DNA of 58,541 bases from a virus. The position numbers and the translations under genes were made by a program. The notes under the pieces were generated by a model that was given only the letters and a program-made list of their open reading frames with translations, searched no databases and was not told where the DNA came from. Positions 27,414 to 36,435 of this stretch are shown here, piece by piece. Location: positions 1 to 58,541 of the IMG/VR virus record IMGVR_UViG_3300044715_001863. One strand, written 5' to 3'. How positions within the stretch are numbered: the first letter of the stretch is position 1; each line of letters begins with the position of its first letter.

Positions 27414-27454
27414 ACTAATCTTAAAATAAAGAAGCAAAAAAATTAGGGCAAAAG

Positions 27455-27482
27455 AAAAACCCTAAGTTTCCTTAGGGTTTTT
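27455..27482 (-). terminator. Intrinsic terminator after the major capsid gene
   Basis: A perfect 12-bp stem, AAAAACCCTAAG with its complement around a 4-base loop, is followed on the minus strand by a T-run. It lies about 30 bases past the capsid stop, as expected for a highly expressed gene. Confidence 0.85.
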
Positions 27483-27511
27483 GCTATGTTTATTTCTAGA
27501 TTAGACTAGGA

Positions 27512-29257
27512 TTAAACGATTCCACCAGCTGGAAGCTGTACGAAGAAAGTGAAATACAGGGTCTCTGGAAGCATACCAGCCTCAACTAGAGCGTATCTAG
27601 ACTTAACTGCGATCTTCGGAGACATTGTACCTTCAGAGATGGTTTGGATAGACTCAGCCATCATGTAAGGCATGAATTTCAAACCTGGCTCATCGTCACC
27701 ACCTTTTCTACCAACACAAACTCTAGTGTCGTTGTAGTTCATGTTCTGATCTACGTAAACGGTCATACCAGCTAGAGAACCAACTGGGTAAAGAGTACCG
27801 TTGTTTTGAGTTAGAGTGTTTGTGAACGGAGCGAAAGTGAACTGGCTAATATCTTGTAACGCAGAAGCGATAGCAGCGTTAGTTACAAGGAAGTTAGCAG
27901 GACCTCTTCTACCTTGGTTAGCAACCACGTTAGCAGCAGCTAGAATTCTAGAGTACAGTCTTCTTTGTAAAGTTGACAAGTTCTCGTAGCTTGAAGTAGA
28001 TGGACCAGCTGGGATTGGCATAGTCACGTTAGCATCAGATTTATTGATGTAAGCGCTAGTTGTACCAGTTCCACCACCAAGGATCAAGTTCAAGTTCAAG
28101 TTTTGATTTTGAACGTTATTGAACTGGGTGTGGTTAGACCAACCTAGTGCAAATGCTCTAGAAAGGATGTGCTTGTTAATAGCTTGAGAAACCTCGTTAA
28201 CAAGTGCATTCTCGATCATAGAGATAACGTCAATACCAAATTGCTTGTTCAAATCTTGGATTTGCTCCGTAGTTACAGAAGCAGCTACTTGGAAAGTTTC
28301 AGCTTCTACGAACTTAGTGAAGGTGCTTAGACCCATTGAGTTGTAGTAAGTAGATTCAGCTACTCCTCTCAACATTGGGTTGTAAGTCTTAGTACCATCA
28401 ACGTAAGGACCTTGCCAGTCCTGGTTGTTGTTGAAACCAGCACCAGAGAAACCTTGGATGTGATCTTCAAGAGCTTTAACCAATTGTGCAGTGAAGTTAC
28501 CACCATTTGCAGATGTACCGGTATAGAAACCGCTAGTTACCACGTTAACAGGAGTACCGTTGATAATAGAAGCAACGTTATAACCACCAGTGATAGCAGA
28601 AATTCTAAAGATTGGGAAACCATCGATTCTTGATAGACCAACGAAGATCAAAGTCAAAGCACCGCCACCATTAGTTACAGTATATTCAGTACCAACGTCA
28701 AATGTACCAGCAGTAGCACCAGTAGTACCAGTACCAGCAGTTGACTGATAAACTGGGAACTTGATCATTGTTGGAGCATCAGCTAGGTCTTCAGCAGCAG
28801 CATTAGATCCAGAAGCTGTAGCACCAGCAAGTTTACCACCAGCGTATACGTAGTCTAGGTAAGACAAAATACCAGTTGGTCCAGACATTGGAATAACAGG
28901 AACGATATCAAATCCAACAGTCTTAGCAGCCACTTGGATAGCCAATGGAAGAAGAGATGGGAATTTGTCACCAGATCCGTTGTTAGAAGCATTGTAGAAT
29001 CCTTGGTTAGCACCGAAGTTGTTTCCACCTGCGTTAGAACCAGCGAATGAAGACATTCCTGGGTATGCAGGAGGCGCTACGTTACCCATACCGTTTACTA
29101 CACCTAGAGTGTTATAAGCACCGGCAGATTCGTTCAATGAGTGGTAGTGACAATACTTAGTCAACCACGATTTTTTGTTTGAATCAGTGATACCAGCTTT
29201 GCTCTCAATTAGAGGCGACCAGGTATCATAGATTTCTTGTTCATTAATTAGTTTCAT
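27512..29257 (-). CDS. gp23: Major capsid protein, gp23-like
   Basis: A 581-residue HK97-fold capsid protein of the T4 gp23 type. The start MKLINEQEIYDTWSPLIES parallels gp23's N-terminal WKPLLE motif, and VVPVIPMSGPTGILSYLDYV parallels its NSPTGQVF region. LNE at residues 41-43 is the likely prohead cleavage site, equivalent to gp23's removal of its first 65 residues. The central region is Gly/Ala/Thr-rich and the C-terminus carries a long beta-rich domain (PKIAVKSRYALVEAGMLPET). Its codon use is markedly more regular (repeated preferred codons) than its neighbours', fitting high expression. The gp21-type protease gene lies immediately upstream in transcription. Confidence 0.92.
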   Translation of the reverse strand: MKLINEQEIYDTWSPLIESKAGITDSNKKSWLTKYCHYHSLNESAGAYNTLGVVNGMGNVAPPAYPGMSSFAGSNAGGNNFGANQGFYNASNNGSGDKFPSLLPLAIQVAAKTVGFDIVPVIPMSGPTGILSYLDYVYAGGKLAGATASGSNAAAEDLADAPTMIKFPVYQSTAGTGTTGATAGTFDVGTEYTVTNGGGALTLIFVGLSRIDGFPIFRISAITGGYNVASIINGTPVNVVTSGFYTGTSANGGNFTAQLVKALEDHIQGFSGAGFNNNQDWQGPYVDGTKTYNPMLRGVAESTYYNSMGLSTFTKFVEAETFQVAASVTTEQIQDLNKQFGIDVISMIENALVNEVSQAINKHILSRAFALGWSNHTQFNNVQNQNLNLNLILGGGTGTTSAYINKSDANVTMPIPAGPSTSSYENLSTLQRRLYSRILAAANVVANQGRRGPANFLVTNAAIASALQDISQFTFAPFTNTLTQNNGTLYPVGSLAGMTVYVDQNMNYNDTRVCVGRKGGDDEPGLKFMPYMMAESIQTISEGTMSPKIAVKSRYALVEAGMLPETLYFTFFVQLPAGGIV

Positions 29258-29273
29258 GATTAGAAATTATTTT

Positions 29274-31304
29274 TTATTTGTTTGTTTGAAATCTTGATTC
29301 TAGAGATCTAGCGATCATATCCATGTAAGCATTGCTGTAACCTGGATTTTGAGCTTGATTTCTTTCATCGGATGTGTTTTCACTCTCGTCTAATTTTTGA
29401 AGTCCAATAGGAGAAACGCCTAATTGACGGGTAGACCAGAAATTTCTGATTTGGTAAGGTGTATCTAGCTTATAGAAGTTAGACTGAGCAACAATAGATT
29501 GCTTGTATCCTTCGTTAAGTGATTCCCATACCTGAGCATACTCAGTTGGCATTTCGTCAATGAATTTAATTCCGGTGTTAAACACTTTCTCGTCATTCAA
29601 AGATTCGGTAAGTAGTGATGTCGCCTTTTGTGTTTCGGCAGGTGTATATGCAGTTTTAGCTGCTTCGTTGATTTCGGTTTTTTGGGTTTTAACCTTCTCA
29701 ATTAAATTGTCAATTTTAGAACTTAAGTCATCGTAGCTTCCAGCAAAACCTGTAGTTTCAGCTGATGTTCTTGTTGTGAAGCTTATAGACTCTTTAAGAG
29801 CTTGTGCTTGGTTCTTGTTACCAAACTCATCATTTAAAGATTCTGCGATATACTCAGAATAACTAATGTTGGTTTTAACCTTTTCATTAATTTTTTCCGT
29901 TACGTCGATAGTCTTATTCAAGCTTTCTGCTAGATACTCGCTATATGTGATAGACTTGTTTAAATTCTCTCCTATATATTCAGAATAGCTAATGTTATTA
30001 GAAACATTTTCTGCTACGTATTCAGAATAAGAAATTCCTTTATCTAAATTCTCAGCTACATATTCAGCATATTGAATATTATCGTCTATGTTTTCTGCAA
30101 GGTATTCAGAATAGTCAATATTCTTTTCTACGCTTTCAGCTAGATATTCTGAATATTGAATGTTCTGATCAAGCTTTTCAGCAATATATTTAGAATACTC
30201 AATAGAACTATCAACATTTTCAGCAATATATTCTGTATAAGAAATTCCTTTATCAACATTCTCAGCTAAATACTTAGAATAAGCAATAGACTTATCAAGG
30301 TTTTCAGCTAAATACTTAGAATATGAAATAGAATTGTCAAGATTCTCAGCTAGATATTCACCATATTTAACAGAATTTTCTAAATTCTCTGCTATATAAT
30401 CGGAATACTTTTCAAGTTTCTCAATTCTTCCCTCAAGGATTCTGCAATATTCAGAAGTGTTTCCTCCTTGAGACTCGTCAATATTCGACTTTTGTTCCTT
30501 AATTGTATCCATAGCAATTTTCATCGAATCCATCTCGTTTTTCAAGAAAACGGAATACTGATTGAGCTCTTCTGCTGTTACAAATTCATTATTCTTCTCC
30601 ATAAGGGCTTTTTTGTTTTTTTCTTTATTGTTGATCAATTTATCGAATTCCTCGTTATTTTCAACTTTATATATCTTCACACTGGAATTATTTTTAATAC
30701 CGAAACTTTCATTGATACACTCTAGACCAGATGTGACTGAATATTTATCAGTAAAGTTCTTAATATCAGATTGGGTGAATCCTGCGCTTTCATAAACTCT
30801 CTCTAATTGAGCGTCTTGAAATCCAGGATCGGCAACAAGATCATATGTGAATATCTTCTTGATCTCTACCTTCTTATCCGGACCAACATTACCAGCTGCT
30901 CTTGATGAAATAGAGATAGGAACTCCAGCATCTACTAATTTCTTAGCAATTTGTCCTGCTGGGGTGTCAAGTAATTTAACTTTTATCCTGATTGTCTTAT
31001 TATCCTTATCGTAATTAAGATCCGTTATAATGTGAGAAATATTCTTTAGAGAGACGTCAAATTTTTCCGGATGATCTAATTCACCAACTAGTCTTTTTTG
31101 TGCAATCTTATCCTTCAAATAGCTAAGATGCGGAAGATAATCCCCCTCAGTATAGATTCTATTGTTGTTGTTCTCCTTTTGGAATACAGCAGCAATGCCT
31201 TCTAGAACATAGTCATCACTATTAGTCTTCTTGGATTCAAGAATAAAATCTTGCTTCTCCAGGATGAAGACATAATTTTCGTTTATTGTATCAGAATATT
31301 TCAT
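29274..31304 (-). CDS. gp21: Prohead protease gp21 fused to a repetitive scaffold
   Basis: A 676-residue fusion. Residues about 30-175 are a gp21-type (S77) protease: GELDHPE at 74-80 holds the catalytic His, SISSRAAG at 131-138 the Ser, and LVADPG at 156-161 is consistent with the third site. Residues 300-495 are fourteen repeats of exactly 14 residues, consensus YSxYLAENLxxSIx, each with an [LI]-A-E core. T4 keeps gp21 and scaffold gp22 as separate genes. C-terminal residues 500-676 are helical, with QALKES and a C-terminal FQTNK end. The N-terminus (MKYSDTINENYVFILEKQ) also holds [LI]xE. It lies just upstream of the capsid gene. Confidence 0.9.
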   Translation of the reverse strand: MKYSDTINENYVFILEKQDFILESKKTNSDDYVLEGIAAVFQKENNNNRIYTEGDYLPHLSYLKDKIAQKRLVGELDHPEKFDVSLKNISHIITDLNYDKDNKTIRIKVKLLDTPAGQIAKKLVDAGVPISISSRAAGNVGPDKKVEIKKIFTYDLVADPGFQDAQLERVYESAGFTQSDIKNFTDKYSVTSGLECINESFGIKNNSSVKIYKVENNEEFDKLINNKEKNKKALMEKNNEFVTAEELNQYSVFLKNEMDSMKIAMDTIKEQKSNIDESQGGNTSEYCRILEGRIEKLEKYSDYIAENLENSVKYGEYLAENLDNSISYSKYLAENLDKSIAYSKYLAENVDKGISYTEYIAENVDSSIEYSKYIAEKLDQNIQYSEYLAESVEKNIDYSEYLAENIDDNIQYAEYVAENLDKGISYSEYVAENVSNNISYSEYIGENLNKSITYSEYLAESLNKTIDVTEKINEKVKTNISYSEYIAESLNDEFGNKNQAQALKESISFTTRTSAETTGFAGSYDDLSSKIDNLIEKVKTQKTEINEAAKTAYTPAETQKATSLLTESLNDEKVFNTGIKFIDEMPTEYAQVWESLNEGYKQSIVAQSNFYKLDTPYQIRNFWSTRQLGVSPIGLQKLDESENTSDERNQAQNPGYSNAYMDMIARSLESRFQTNK
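29820..30407 (-). repeat. Fourteen 42-bp coding repeats in the scaffold domain
   Basis: Fourteen consecutive units of exactly 42 bp encode YSxYLAENLxxSIx-type 14-mers. Codons differ between units while the residues Tyr1, Tyr4, [LIV]5, Glu7, [LIV]9 and Ile13 are kept, except in one degenerate unit (VTEKINEKVKTNIS). Confidence 0.9.
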
Positions 31305-31330
31305 TTATAAATATTTCTTTTCTTATTTTC

Positions 31331-31338
31331 TATATATC
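31331..31338 (-). promoter_or_regulatory. Candidate late promoter (GATATATAG)
   Basis: The minus strand reads TTGATATATAGAAAATAAG, 26 bases before the protease-scaffold start. It would drive both that gene and the capsid gene. Confidence 0.55.
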
Positions 31339-31360
31339 AATTCTATTTTAGAAAATCTTC

Positions 31361-33958
31361 TTATTTTTTAACTTCGAGCCTACTTTGCGCGCTTTGCAGC
31401 AATTTTTTTGCAATCTCGAATGATTCTCCATCAGAAGGAACATATTCTTTTGATTTTTTCATGAATTCAGCATCCTTATTTCTGACGATAATTTTAGATA
31501 TCTCACCGTTATCATCATACCTAGCTTTTACCATAGTTACCTTATCCCAATCAGATATACCTAAAATTTCCTTGTCTTCAGTGGTCAAGAATTCATCCAT
31601 TAGATTAATCCCACCGTCTTTGTCACCGTCTTTAATAACAGTGCTGTGCTTTCTTTCCTTCTTTGTAATATCAGGAGCTTTTATTTTACCGTCACCTGCC
31701 TGAACTTCCTCCGTTCCTTCTTCTTTATCATCTTTCACAGGCTCTTCAACCACCACCTCTCTGTCAACCTCACTTCCTTCCCTGTACTCTGCATAACCTG
31801 CTTTTGGATCCTCTATGTCCTCGTCGCTGTTTACATCTACGTCTATTGTTGTTCCTGGTCCTGCATTGTAGTCATCAGGATTTACTGCGAAATTAGTAAA
31901 TTGCGGAAGTCTCTTCTTTCTCCCAATTTCCCTACTAGCGTAAGCCTTACTATTTGGTTCATCACAAACGTATATTGCTATAAATGCTGGACCTTGAAAA
32001 GAATCGAGTACATCAGAAGTGTCCTCTTCATCTCCACTCTCGTATAGCCTACCGCTTTTAAAACTCTCGAAATTAACCACTCTAGATGATTCGTTTGTCT
32101 CCTCTGTTTCTAGATCCTCAATGTCTTCTTCCTCCTCTTCACTCTCAGCTTCCCCGCCTCTCCTAGAGTTCCCGGTATCAATTCCACCGTAGAATATTCT
32201 CTCTATATCATCGGTGGTTAGATTAGCAAGATCCTCGTCTGTAACTAAAGTTCCAACAACGTTTATTCTATCCCCGTCCATGTCCTCGAAATTAAATTCG
32301 TATGTAGCTGGAGCGTTAGGATCGGACTTAAACATTACACCTTCCGATGATTCAACTGCGCTAACTAAAGTATCCCAGTTACAAACTCCTTGAAAATCAA
32401 AAGGAACTGGTATAGCATCACCCTCTGCGTTAACGTCCTCCTTGGAAACAGAACAAATTCTGCCTGAAAAATCATCGTTATCAACAATACCGTTTTCCAG
32501 CTTAGCAGAATTAGGAACCGCTACAAGGGTTAGCATGCTATCCTTTATTTGTTCATTTAGGCCAGAAGAATTAGCTGATTGTAATATAAATAGGGAATAT
32601 CCAGAAGCGTCACCTATAATCTTTGTCATTTCCATTATTGTCCTAGTCTCACCCGCGTTGCTGAAAACGAAAGAAAGAACTGCACCCCATGCTGAGGCAT
32701 CAGGCTGTGACCAACAAAGAACTATAGATTCGCCAACATTGATCGATGAAGGCGAAAAAGTTTTCTTACCATCAAAAAGCTCAACTGCTTCATCTGGTGT
32801 TGGAGCTTGATTGTCGCTGTACCAGTTTATCATAGAGCCCACTGCGTCAACAGCTAGAAGAACCCATCCAACAACGGGTATTGCCCTCGTAGCAGCTGCT
32901 GATGTACCTCTTAAGAAAGCTTTACTTGTATTTAAAACCCTCATGGCTGGCTTTAATTTAGATCCAAATTTCCATGCTTGCCTTGCTGACTTAAACCCCT
33001 TTGCAGTACCCAATCCTTCTTTGAAAACGAATGTACCAATCTTTCCAAGTCTTCCAAAAATTCCTGTACCCTTTTTGGCTGCACTTCCTCCTTTTAAAAG
33101 ATCCGCTATTGTTTTTGCAGCAGTCTGTCCACCTGCATTACCTATTGCTGCCACTGCGGAAGAAAATTTCCACCCATTCAATACTCTATAAAGTAAAAAA
33201 GATCCGCCAGCAACACCAGCCACAGTGTAAATTCCCCACCCCGCTAGCATTCCAGATGCCCATACCCCTAGGGAGGAAAGATCCTGTTGAATCTTTGTTA
33301 CTATATAGTTAGACGTTGCTTCCGGTGGTATCTTGTATGGAGCACCTGGATACATCACGGTACCTTGTGCAAGCCTACCTGCTCCGGAGGAGGCTCCAGT
33401 CTTTGCCTTGAGTTTCATAGCCTTCATATTCAAAGCTTGCGCTTCTTCGTCCTCTTGAACAACAGTTAAAAAGAAAGCCTTCTCGTCCCCTTCGTTAAAA
33501 TCTGTGCTAATATCGAATGTAGTCTGTATAGCACCTTGTTTAACTAGCTTAGTGTAAGCATATAAGAATTTAATTTGATCCTGTTGGGTTATACCAGTTC
33601 CTTCAGAAACTCCTGATGTTTCACCTTCCGGTCCTTCTTCAAAAAGTTCAATATACTCAGATCTTAAACTTTCATTTACGAAATCCAAAAAGCTCATTAT
33701 GGGTTTACCCTCTTTTGCTTTCTCTGTCTTCCATCTTTCTACTAAAGCATCACCATCACTTCTTATCTCAGACTCCGAAGCTTGCCACGATCTCCCTGAT
33801 GATTTGAACCAATCGTTAAATGGCTTGCTATATGCCCACCACTGGAAATCCTCCAATTCAAAATCCGTATAGTCTGGTCCATTTACGTCAGTTGGAATGT
33901 CTACCATCGGGAATGGATCGCCTTTACTAAGAGTACCATTAGGAATTATTACGTACAT
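31361..33958 (-). CDS. 865-aa membrane-spanning virion-like protein with internal cut-site motifs
   Basis: Not recognised. Two hydrophobic Gly/Ala-rich segments, residues about 231-259 and 359-378, could span a membrane, separated by a basic stretch. Acidic runs lie near 603-622. Two internal segments resemble the capsid-targeting peptides at neighbouring N-termini: MSFLDFVNESLRSEY from Met88, and VVNFESFKSGRLYES at about 627-641. Each ends in a Glu where the prohead protease might cut. A head-packaged or ejected protein processed into pieces is inferred. Its location between the protease and a nucleotidyltransferase supports head association. Confidence 0.55.
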   Translation of the reverse strand: MYVIIPNGTLSKGDPFPMVDIPTDVNGPDYTDFELEDFQWWAYSKPFNDWFKSSGRSWQASESEIRSDGDALVERWKTEKAKEGKPIMSFLDFVNESLRSEYIELFEEGPEGETSGVSEGTGITQQDQIKFLYAYTKLVKQGAIQTTFDISTDFNEGDEKAFFLTVVQEDEEAQALNMKAMKLKAKTGASSGAGRLAQGTVMYPGAPYKIPPEATSNYIVTKIQQDLSSLGVWASGMLAGWGIYTVAGVAGGSFLLYRVLNGWKFSSAVAAIGNAGGQTAAKTIADLLKGGSAAKKGTGIFGRLGKIGTFVFKEGLGTAKGFKSARQAWKFGSKLKPAMRVLNTSKAFLRGTSAAATRAIPVVGWVLLAVDAVGSMINWYSDNQAPTPDEAVELFDGKKTFSPSSINVGESIVLCWSQPDASAWGAVLSFVFSNAGETRTIMEMTKIIGDASGYSLFILQSANSSGLNEQIKDSMLTLVAVPNSAKLENGIVDNDDFSGRICSVSKEDVNAEGDAIPVPFDFQGVCNWDTLVSAVESSEGVMFKSDPNAPATYEFNFEDMDGDRINVVGTLVTDEDLANLTTDDIERIFYGGIDTGNSRRGGEAESEEEEEDIEDLETEETNESSRVVNFESFKSGRLYESGDEEDTSDVLDSFQGPAFIAIYVCDEPNSKAYASREIGRKKRLPQFTNFAVNPDDYNAGPGTTIDVDVNSDEDIEDPKAGYAEYREGSEVDREVVVEEPVKDDKEEGTEEVQAGDGKIKAPDITKKERKHSTVIKDGDKDGGINLMDEFLTTEDKEILGISDWDKVTMVKARYDDNGEISKIIVRNKDAEFMKKSKEYVPSDGESFEIAKKLLQSAQSRLEVKK

Positions 33959-33970
33959 AATTTATTTACT

Positions 33971-34750
33971 TTATTTTATTGTGTATATTTTATCGTATGA
34001 CTTCGTGATCGTATCGATCAATTTACCTATATATCCTTCAGATCTGAGTTTCTTAAAGACCAGGTTGCCAACAGAGAATTCCCCTCCTTTTGATAAGGAC
34101 TCTTTTCTCATTTTCATTATTTTAGATTTTAGCTTAGCAGCCATATTATACAGAGGCTTGGGGTTAGAAGGAAAAACGTTGCCCAGTACTAGCTTATTTT
34201 CAAGCTTACTTATATCGTAAGCCAAAGAATTAAACTTCTTATTCACCATAAACTCATCTATTTTAGGTGGTGAGTACTTAGGTTTCTTAATCCATTTCTT
34301 CTTGCTAAGTGAATATACCGTAGAAATGTAGCTTTCCGATCCTTCGTCCTGTACTGCTATCTCCACGTCATGTCCTCTCATTGTTATGTCATGTTTCGTG
34401 TTCCATGAGAATTTTAGACCATACATAGCATAGTCTATCATTTTAGGATCATCGCCCATGTCTTTGAAATTTACAATAATATGTAGATCCAGATCAGAAT
34501 ACTGGTTCCAGTTATAACCAGTTAAGGACCCAACAAGCTGAATGTCCAAAACATCCTTTTTCTTTAGCACATCCGAACCTTCCTCTATAAAATCATTCGC
34601 TATATCCAGAAGTTTCTTTCCTACAAGAGGATCTAGCTTCCACTCTAACTCCTTGCCATCTCCTTCTTTTTCCCAAAAAAGAGGGCAAAGTTCTTCGTTA
34701 TAGAAGGGACTTTTAGATTCTTTTAGATAACTTTTGAAATTAAAAACCAC
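33971..34750 (-). CDS. Nucleotidyltransferase (pol-beta type) with a capsid-targeting-like N-terminus
   Basis: A 259-residue protein of the DNA polymerase beta-like nucleotidyltransferase superfamily: GS at 74-75 (LVGSLTGYNWNQYSDLDLHI) with the metal-binding Asp86 and Asp88, and a third acidic residue at VEIAV (Glu130). Family members move NMP onto proteins, RNA or small molecules. The start codon is GTG. The N-terminus FNFKSYLKESKSPF fits the packaged-protein pattern seen across this region. A GATATATA motif is 15 bases upstream. The target is unknown. Confidence 0.75.
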   Translation of the reverse strand: MVFNFKSYLKESKSPFYNEELCPLFWEKEGDGKELEWKLDPLVGKKLLDIANDFIEEGSDVLKKKDVLDIQLVGSLTGYNWNQYSDLDLHIIVNFKDMGDDPKMIDYAMYGLKFSWNTKHDITMRGHDVEIAVQDEGSESYISTVYSLSKKKWIKKPKYSPPKIDEFMVNKKFNSLAYDISKLENKLVLGNVFPSNPKPLYNMAAKLKSKIMKMRKESLSKGGEFSVGNLVFKKLRSEGYIGKLIDTITKSYDKIYTIK

Positions 34751-34765
34751 AGAATTTTTTTCTTT

Positions 34766-34773
34766 TATATATC
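34766..34773 (-). promoter_or_regulatory. Candidate late promoter (GATATATA)
   Basis: The minus strand reads CTTGATATATAAAAG, 15 bases before the nucleotidyltransferase GTG start, which places that gene among the late (virion) genes rather than with the repair genes to its right. Confidence 0.5.
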
Positions 34774-34796
34774 AAGAAAAAAACAATAAGGTGTAA

Positions 34797-35498
34797 CTAT
34801 ACCGAAATCTTATTCATGATCAGCATTACTGTCTCGACGTCCCTCTCGCAATATTCCTTAATTTTATCAAAATTCTTATCGACCCAGAAGACTCTAGAGA
34901 CATCCGATCCCTTGATATCCTCTTTTGGGGATCTTACATCAAGGGAGCATGCTAATAGGTCTAGACCTAGATATTTTTGGCCAATCCAATTACCGAAGGA
35001 GAATATCTCTGCGGTGTCAAGAAAAGGCATCTCCCATGGTTTTTTATCCCAAACCTGTATATTCTGAGAAGGTGTAATACCGTTATAAAGCATTCTCTTT
35101 CCTAGACAAGCTATATCAAATCCCTTAATGTTATGTCCGCATAACTTCCACCCTTTTGAGTGGGCATTGTTAAGAATTTTGTTTGTTTTGTTGAGAATGT
35201 CAATCTCATCATCACCGAAGAAAGATGTTGTCCTTATCGTACCATCATCATTAAAGCTACCGAAGGAAACACACACAATTCTTGAAAATTCAGCCTCCAG
35301 AGCAGATTTTTCAGCGAATATCTCACCGTCATTCATATCTGACAATTCTTTGTAAGAATTTCTATAGAAATTAGCTCTCTTACCCCATAGTTCACCCAAT
35401 CTCGGATTTCTCTCGTTTAATGCTTCTAGACTTTCGAAACAAGACGCAGTTTCTACATCAAAATACAGAGCTTTTTCTTTTACTTCTTTATTGATCAT
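34797..35498 (-). CDS. DEDD-family 3'-5' exonuclease (PolB-exonuclease-like)
   Basis: A 233-residue single-domain exonuclease. Motif Exo I is ALYFDVETAS (Asp14, Glu16), Exo II is LCGHNIKGFDIACL and Exo III is YCERDVETVM. The Tyr/Cys spacing at Exo III suggests the DEDDy class related to the exonuclease domain of family B polymerases. It may proofread or trim 3' ends. Its start codon shares one base with the stop of the UvdE-like gene (TAATG-type junction). Confidence 0.85.
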   Translation of the reverse strand: MINKEVKEKALYFDVETASCFESLEALNERNPRLGELWGKRANFYRNSYKELSDMNDGEIFAEKSALEAEFSRIVCVSFGSFNDDGTIRTTSFFGDDEIDILNKTNKILNNAHSKGWKLCGHNIKGFDIACLGKRMLYNGITPSQNIQVWDKKPWEMPFLDTAEIFSFGNWIGQKYLGLDLLACSLDVRSPKEDIKGSDVSRVFWVDKNFDKIKEYCERDVETVMLIMNKISV

Positions 35499-36394
35499 TA
35501 TTTTCTCTTATTAAATACAAATGGTGGTAGTGACTTAAAGTCCTTTAGATAATTAATGCAGCAAAATTCCTTCTCTGGTGAATCTATTATAACATCGACA
35601 GAAAGACCAAATGTTGGTATTCTTTTAGACAATCTTCCGGAAGGCTTGGAATTAACAGGAAATCCGTTTTCATCCTCGCTCTCAGACTCTGCATGGATCA
35701 TAATTGGATTACTGCCGAACTTCCATGTGGAGCAGCTAAGAAACAAAGCCTCCCTTGTACTAAGACCTCCGTCATTGAATAAATGATTAAGAAATCTAAA
35801 AGATACCGGTACATCCGATTTATAATAGCAACCTGATATGAGTTCCGTTACTGAAAAAAGGCTGGGTTTATCGTCGTTAACTACCGATATTCTCTTCTGG
35901 GTTTGCTTAGATATTAAATCAAACTTAACTGAAAATCTCTCTATAGTCTCCTTCCTGTTTCCATATGCACTTCCTATTCTAACTATTATCGATCTCCCCT
36001 TCTGGCCCAGCACATCTAATATGGACCCTAGGCTCTCCAGAAGTGTTATTGTTTTATCAGGAACCCCGTCTAGTTGACTAGCCAAAAAATATTCCTTCGG
36101 TATTATAAAGCAGGTCCTAAATTTATTAATATTAGAAATCTCGTGTATACTAGATAATATTCCTGAAATTTTAGGATCCTCCTCGTCAAAACTAAAATCA
36201 ACGAACAGTTCCGGATTATCAAATTCGCTTATATCCAGACATAATATGTTAAGTCCTAGATTTGAATTATAAACAATCGAATCTCTAACTAGCTTAAGAA
36301 AATCATAAACAGATTTTATTTTAACCTGTCCGTTTCCTTTTATTTTCTTCGGGAGACCGATGTACCCTAAATTAGACTTGTCTAAAGAAATCAT
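35498..36394 (-). CDS. UvdE/UvsE-like TIM-barrel protein with altered metal ligands
   Basis: A 298-residue protein resembling UV damage endonuclease: NLGYIGLPKK at the start, RKETIERFSVKFDLISKQTQKRISVVNDD at 147-175 split by helices, PVSFRFLNHLF at 196-206, STWKFGSNPIMIHAE at 222-236 and FGLSVDVIID at 262-271. UvsE cuts DNA next to lesions using a metal cluster. The Glu normally in ENDD is Val172 and the Asp of the FD..H motif appears as Arg200, so catalysis may be lost or changed. The neighbouring exonuclease and UVR-motif genes suggest a repair island. Alternative: a related TIM-barrel with another substrate. Confidence 0.55.
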   Translation of the reverse strand: MISLDKSNLGYIGLPKKIKGNGQVKIKSVYDFLKLVRDSIVYNSNLGLNILCLDISEFDNPELFVDFSFDEEDPKISGILSSIHEISNINKFRTCFIIPKEYFLASQLDGVPDKTITLLESLGSILDVLGQKGRSIIVRIGSAYGNRKETIERFSVKFDLISKQTQKRISVVNDDKPSLFSVTELISGCYYKSDVPVSFRFLNHLFNDGGLSTREALFLSCSTWKFGSNPIMIHAESESEDENGFPVNSKPSGRLSKRIPTFGLSVDVIIDSPEKEFCCINYLKDFKSLPPFVFNKRK

Positions 36395-36435
36395 TCCTTT
36401 TTATTATTATACTAAAGGAAATGACTTAAGTTCCG

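Noticed and set aside
29820-30407. Regular 42-bp repeats that could suggest a CRISPR array
   Set aside because: They are in frame, encode 14-residue units and vary between copies at third positions; there are no spacers, and no cas genes are nearby.
31646-33312. Several plus-strand open frames opposite the 865-residue gene
   Set aside because: They overlap a well-supported minus-strand coding region, have odd composition and no supporting leader or promoter.
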